Below are positions 60,146-64,000 of a stretch of DNA of 64,000 nt, one piece after another. This DNA is from Chitinophaga sp. (lineage in GTDB: Bacteria; Bacteroidota; Bacteroidia; Chitinophagales; Chitinophagaceae). The stretch spans positions 1 through 64,000 of the forward strand of contig NZ_JAFAIX010000009.1 of NCBI RefSeq assembly GCF_019236475.1, given 5' to 3'. A model generated the notes under the pieces. It was not told where the DNA came from. It searched no databases and saw only the letters and a program-made list of their open reading frames with translations. The first letter of the stretch is position 1. Every line of letters begins with the position of its first letter. The position numbers and the translations under genes were made by a program.

Positions 60146-61330
60146 ATGGCAAACATTTTAATAATTGATGATGAAAAAAGCATCCGTAAGACCCTTACGG
60201 AAATCTTAAGTTACGAAGGGTATAAAGTTGATGAGGCGGCAGATGGACAAGAAGGTTTTAAAATGTTTAAAGATAAACAGTACGATGCTGTACTGTGCGA
60301 TATCAAAATGCCAAAAATGGATGGATTGGAATTCCTGGAGAAAGCCAGGGAAATCAATCCTGATATTCCGATCATTATGGTGTCAGGACACGGTAACATC
60401 GATACCGCAGTGGATGCCGTGAAAAAAGGCGCGTATGATTATATCTCCAAACCACCAGACCTGAACCGCCTGTTGATCACATTGCGTAATGCCATGGATA
60501 AAACCACCCTGGTAACTGAAACCAAAACATTACGTCGCAAGGTGAACAAAGTGCCTGAAATGATAGGGGAGTCTGCTCCCATTCTCAAAATAAAAGAAAC
60601 ACTGGAGAAAGTAGCTCCTACTGATGCCCGCGTACTCATCACGGGTGAAAACGGGGTGGGTAAAGAACTGGTGGCCCGCTGGCTCCATGAGCTGAGCAGC
60701 CGCGCTGCTGGCCCTATGGTGGAAGTAAACTGTGCTGCTATCCCTAGTGAACTGATTGAAAGTGAACTGTTCGGCCACGAAAAAGGTTCCTTTACTTCTG
60801 CGGTAAAACAACGTATCGGTAAATTCGAACAAGCTAGCGGCGGTACCCTCTTCCTCGATGAAATCGGAGATATGAGTCTCAGCGCCCAAGCAAAAGTATT
60901 GCGCGCCCTCCAAGAAGGTAAGATTACCCGTGTAGGCGGCGATAAAGAAATCAGTGTAGACGTTCGCGTAGTGGCTGCTACCAACAAAGATCTGCTCCGC
61001 GAAGTGGAAGAAAAGAATTTCCGCCTCGACTTATACCACCGTCTGAGCGTAATCCTGATCCACGTGCCTTCCCTGAACGATCGTCGGGATGATGTGCCAT
61101 TATTGGTAGATAACTTCCTGGATGCGGTTTGTAATGAGTATGGTATCTCCCGCAAACAAATCGATAAAGACGCGATGAAAGCATTGCAACAACATAACTG
61201 GTCCGGTAATATCCGTGAACTCAGAAACGTTGTAGAGCGACTGGTTATCCTCTCCGGGAAAACCATTACCGCAGAAGATGTGGATGATTTTGTAGTGCCA
61301 AATCGTGATAAGAAAAAAGTCAATTCTTAA
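60146..61330 (+). CDS. Response regulator with sigma-54-activator-type AAA+ domain, no DNA-binding domain
   Basis: This 394-residue protein has a receiver domain (phospho-accepting Asp52 in LCDIKMPKMDG, Lys in YDYISKPPDL) and an AAA+ domain at about 140-370 with Walker A GENGVGKELVARW, Walker B GGTLFLDEIGDM and R-finger region FRLDLYHRLSVI. The loop that contacts sigma-54 reads GSFTSA at about 214-219 instead of GAFTGA. The chain ends soon after the AAA+ lid (NIRELRNVVERLVILSG) without the usual Fis-type helix-turn-helix. It may act without sequence-specific binding or in another AAA+ role. The ATG at 60146 begins the receiver domain. Confidence 0.93.
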   Translation: MANILIIDDEKSIRKTLTEILSYEGYKVDEAADGQEGFKMFKDKQYDAVLCDIKMPKMDGLEFLEKAREINPDIPIIMVSGHGNIDTAVDAVKKGAYDYISKPPDLNRLLITLRNAMDKTTLVTETKTLRRKVNKVPEMIGESAPILKIKETLEKVAPTDARVLITGENGVGKELVARWLHELSSRAAGPMVEVNCAAIPSELIESELFGHEKGSFTSAVKQRIGKFEQASGGTLFLDEIGDMSLSAQAKVLRALQEGKITRVGGDKEISVDVRVVAATNKDLLREVEEKNFRLDLYHRLSVILIHVPSLNDRRDDVPLLVDNFLDAVCNEYGISRKQIDKDAMKALQQHNWSGNIRELRNVVERLVILSGKTITAEDVDDFVVPNRDKKKVNS

Positions 61331-61342
61331 GATAATATCGCA

Positions 61343-61996
61343 ATGACCAGAAAGCATTTGTACCTCATAAGTGGACTGGGAGCGGATGAAAGAGCCTTTC
61401 AACATCTGCGTTTCCCAGCGGAATATGAGTTGCATCATCTGCCCTGGATTCCTCCATTGCCAAATGAGTCTATCAGCAGTTATGCAGCCCGTATGGCAGA
61501 AAGCATAACTGCTGATGGTCCTGTCAGTATCCTCGGTCTCTCTTTTGGCGGCATCATGAGCCTGGAAATAGCGAAGATCCGGCCCGTTGAACAAAATATC
61601 CTGATATCAAGTATCAAGCATACGAGTGAAAAACCTAGTTATTTTGATTGGGTATTGAGACTACATCTACTCCAACTGCCAGATTTCATCATCTTCCAGA
61701 ACCGACGTTTTGTAGTGGAACGCTACATGGATGCGCAGTCGCCCGAAGAGAAACAGTTGCTACGCGAATACCTTTCAAAAAAGGATTATGCTTATACCCG
61801 TTGGGCCATCAACGTTATATTACACTGGCAGAACGAGTACGTACCAGAAAACTTGGTGCATATTAACGGAGATAAAGATCATCCCTTCCCGATAAAGCAT
61901 GTGCACCCTACTCATATTATCCGTAATGGCGGCCATTTTATGGTAATGAATAGGGCCGGAGAGATCAGTCGTATATTGGCTGAAACCATGTTATAG
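61343..61996 (+). CDS. Alpha/beta hydrolase
   Basis: This 217-residue protein opens LYLISGLGADERAFQHL and has the nucleophile elbow LGLSFGGIMSLE (Ser at about residue 73), an Asp in INGDKDHPFP and the catalytic His in RNGGHFMVMNRAGE. It is a small alpha/beta hydrolase without lid insert or signal peptide; the substrate is unknown. It begins 12 bases after the AAA+ regulator and is probably cotranscribed. Confidence 0.88.
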   Translation: MTRKHLYLISGLGADERAFQHLRFPAEYELHHLPWIPPLPNESISSYAARMAESITADGPVSILGLSFGGIMSLEIAKIRPVEQNILISSIKHTSEKPSYFDWVLRLHLLQLPDFIIFQNRRFVVERYMDAQSPEEKQLLREYLSKKDYAYTRWAINVILHWQNEYVPENLVHINGDKDHPFPIKHVHPTHIIRNGGHFMVMNRAGEISRILAETML

Positions 61997-62148
61997 TCGC
62001 GTGTTGACCATCTTCATAACCCCTTCTTACACTATTTTCAATATCTTTAATAATGGAATTATCCATCTGGAGAGTATTTCGGGCTAAACATTAAGGTATT
62101 TTTAAGAAAGTTTTCCCGTATAAAAGATGGAAGGATAAGACAGAATAT

Positions 62149-62156
62149 TATATTTG
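62149..62156 (+). promoter_or_regulatory. -7 promoter box of lepB
   Basis: TATATTTG matches TAnnTTTG, 32 bases before the ATG. Confidence 0.5.
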
Positions 62157-62188
62157 CCTTTTTAAGCATTTAACTTAAGCCTAACTGA

Positions 62189-63379
62189 ATGAACCTGGCA
62201 TTTTGGAAAAATAATAAGGACAAGCAGCCCAAGAAAAAGAAGTCTGTGGCTCGGGAATGGCTGGACGCTGGTATATTCGCTATTATAGCCGCTACACTGA
62301 TTCGCACTTTTATTTTTGAGGCCTATACTATTCCGACTCCTTCCATGGAGAAAACCCTTCTTGTGAACGACTTCCTGTTTGTAAGCAAGATCAGTTATGG
62401 TCCCCGTATTCCGATGACCCCACTGGCAGTGCCTTTCGTACACCATACCATGCCTCTTACCAAAAACACTCCTGCTTATTCAGAAGCGGTGCAATGGAAA
62501 TATCGCAGGTTGCCTGGTTTGTCTGACGTAAAACGCTACGATGTAGTGGTATTCAACTTCCCAGAAGGAGATACCGTGGCGCTGGATGCCGCAGATCCAA
62601 GCTATTACAGGATGGTGCGTCAGTTTGGATGGTCAGAAGTAAACAACAACTATAAAGTTATTCATCGCCCAGTAGATAAAAGGGAGAACTATATTAAGCG
62701 TTGTATGGCAGAAGCTGGTGATACCATCCGTATCGTACACGGACAAGTATTCATCAATGGTCAGGCTGCGCCTGTACCTGCTGGTAGCCAACATCGCTAT
62801 ATGATTGAAACCACCGGAGATGCCCTCAATCCAACGCGTATGGAAGAAATGGGTATTACTGGTCCGGATGCTACGATAGATGCCAGTCACTATGTATACA
62901 ACCTGACTCCTGAGCAGGCGGCTGCATTGAAACAGTTCCCAGTCGTGAAAAGTCTTGTTGTATTTGAAGAAGCAAATATCAATGTCAACTTCGATTACAA
63001 CGATATCTTCCCACACGATACAACACATTTCCATTGGACAGAAGAAAACTTTGGTCCTTTATACATTCCTAAAAAAGGCGCTACCGTTAAATTGGACGAT
63101 AGCAATATTGCCCTGTACGACCGCGTAATCCGCGTGTATGAAGGCAATACCTTAGAAAGAAAAGATGGTAAATTTATCATCAACGGTCAGGCGACAGACA
63201 GCTATACCTTTAAAATGAACTACTATTGGATGATGGGAGACAATCGTAATAACTCCCTCGATTCCCGCTACTGGGGCTTTGTTCCAGAAGATCACGTAGT
63301 TGGTAAGGCATGGATGATCTGGATGAGCTATGGTGAAGGTGGTATCCGCTGGAGCCGACTGTTCAGAACAATCAAATAA
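62189..63379 (+). CDS. lepB: Signal peptidase I
   Basis: This 396-residue inner-membrane protease removes signal peptides. After a membrane helix (LDAGIFAIIAATLIRTFIF) comes the catalytic Ser in YTIPTPSMEKTLLVNDFLFV (about residue 52), the catalytic Lys in ENYIKRCMAEAGDTIRI and the box MMGDNRNNSLDSRYWGFVP. A large insertion between the Lys region and that box (about 190-335) makes it much longer than typical enzymes, as is usual in Bacteroidota. It is followed 18 bases later by cdd. Confidence 0.96.
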   Translation: MNLAFWKNNKDKQPKKKKSVAREWLDAGIFAIIAATLIRTFIFEAYTIPTPSMEKTLLVNDFLFVSKISYGPRIPMTPLAVPFVHHTMPLTKNTPAYSEAVQWKYRRLPGLSDVKRYDVVVFNFPEGDTVALDAADPSYYRMVRQFGWSEVNNNYKVIHRPVDKRENYIKRCMAEAGDTIRIVHGQVFINGQAAPVPAGSQHRYMIETTGDALNPTRMEEMGITGPDATIDASHYVYNLTPEQAAALKQFPVVKSLVVFEEANINVNFDYNDIFPHDTTHFHWTEENFGPLYIPKKGATVKLDDSNIALYDRVIRVYEGNTLERKDGKFIINGQATDSYTFKMNYYWMMGDNRNNSLDSRYWGFVPEDHVVGKAWMIWMSYGEGGIRWSRLFRTIK

Positions 63380-63397
63380 CCCAAAAAAATTACAGTC

Positions 63398-63886
63398 ATG
63401 GCAAAACAACTGCAACAATTCGAATTCTCAGTTTATGATGATATCAAAGAACTGGAAGATGCGGATGCATGGCTGCTCAATGAAGCTCGTGACGTTACGC
63501 AACATGCGTATGCACCATATTCTCATTTCCAGGTTGGAGCCGTAGCAAGGCTCGTTAACGGCGAAATCATCGCTGGCTCCAACCAGGAAAATGCCTCCTT
63601 TCCTGTAGGCCTCTGTGCAGAAAGAGTTGCGCTGGCAGCAGCTGCTTCGGTTTATCCGGATGTAGCCATCGAAACAATCGCTATTAGCTATCATAACCTG
63701 AATGGAGATAGCTCACAACCTATATCTCCTTGTGGCATCTGCAGGCAATCACTGGCAGAAGTAGAAATGCGCCAACAAGAACCTATCCGCCTGATTATGG
63801 GTGGACTTAGTGGTAAAGTATACATTGTGGAAAAGGCAAACGACCTGCTCCCCCTTGCATTCTCCGGCAGCATGCTGTCTATTTGA
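63398..63886 (+). CDS. cdd: Cytidine deaminase
   Basis: This 162-residue enzyme deaminates cytidine and deoxycytidine to uridine forms. The zinc motifs are GLCAERVALAAAAS (Cys-Ala-Glu) and SPCGICRQSLAEVE (Cys-x-x-Cys), and the substrate loop APYSHFQVGAVA is present. It is of the small homotetrameric type. It lies directly behind lepB and is probably cotranscribed. Confidence 0.96.
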   Translation: MAKQLQQFEFSVYDDIKELEDADAWLLNEARDVTQHAYAPYSHFQVGAVARLVNGEIIAGSNQENASFPVGLCAERVALAAAASVYPDVAIETIAISYHNLNGDSSQPISPCGICRQSLAEVEMRQQEPIRLIMGGLSGKVYIVEKANDLLPLAFSGSMLSI

Positions 63887-63938
63887 CCCGTGTCTTCCTA
63901 TATAACAAAAAAATAATATCATTAAATTAATATTTATT

Positions 63939-63946
63939 TATATTTG
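63939..63946 (+). promoter_or_regulatory. -7 promoter box near the right edge
   Basis: TATATTTG matches TAnnTTTG. It probably serves a gene starting beyond the window. Confidence 0.4.
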
Positions 63947-64000
63947 TCGGTATACGTAACTGCCGGACATGATATCCTGTCGAAAAAACCTGCTGATACC

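Overview
The window is a chromosomal segment of a Bacteroidota bacterium, most likely a Chitinophaga-like member of the Chitinophagaceae. The evidence is a type IX secretion (T9SS) locus of PorP/SprF type, a SusC/SusD pair, Bacteroidota-type promoters (TTTG, a 19-20 base spacer, then TAnnTTTG), a tmRNA tag of the GESNYA type, and many small exported lipoproteins. Most of it is ordinary, densely packed core genome, interrupted by two AT-rich accessory patches.

Layout. 1-11 kb: a surface-adhesion/T9SS cluster with a giant Calx-beta adhesin ending in a CHU_C-type secretion domain, its PorP/SprF-like partner, an OmpA/PD40 lipoprotein and a second exported Calx-beta protein. A 0.75 kb gene-free stretch with several hairpins follows. 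11.7-16.8 kb, minus strand: GNAT, DsbA-like, PrsW and PolX/PHP genes, then a lysine/alanine-rich histone H1-like protein, L27 and L21. 17-21.7 kb, plus strand: a GH3-family protein, dxr, rseP and ssrA (tmRNA). 21.7-24.1 kb: an AT-rich accessory patch with an orphan Rhs C-terminal tip, a four-helix membrane protein directly behind it (a possible immunity protein) and remnants of further small genes.

24-33.7 kb: a polysaccharide-lyase-like lipoprotein with a crystallin-type domain, asnA, a PPP-like phosphatase, an ABC-F ATPase, an ATP-grasp ligase, a DUF1080 protein, a DUF4240 protein and a Dabb protein. 33.9-37.3 kb: a three-gene signalling operon (LytS-type kinase, DUF4407 membrane coiled coil, LytTR regulator). 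37.4-49.1 kb: a DoxX-like protein, a TIM-barrel lipoprotein, a MacB/FtsX-type permease, a dienelactone hydrolase, a lipoprotein form of FecR, proline dehydrogenase and an orphan SusCD pair. 49.5-54.1 kb: thyA-folA, dnaG and a thiolase.

54.1-56.4 kb is the second accessory patch. A terminator/promoter module occurs three times in tandem, driving two paralogous heptad-repeat coiled-coil proteins and then a translationally coupled small-protein/ADP-ribosyltransferase-like pair. 57-64 kb returns to core genes: pdhB, cysE-cysM, a sigma-54-activator-like response regulator lacking a DNA-binding domain, an alpha/beta hydrolase, lepB and cdd.

The most notable signals are the three-domain super-repeat of the adhesin, the Rhs tip with its putative membrane immunity partner, the triplicated module with its ART-like pair, a PolX whose polymerase active site looks lost while its PHP site is intact, and a sigma-54-type activator with neither a canonical GAFTGA loop nor a helix-turn-helix domain. 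Family assignments rest on motif reading from memory, not on a database search.
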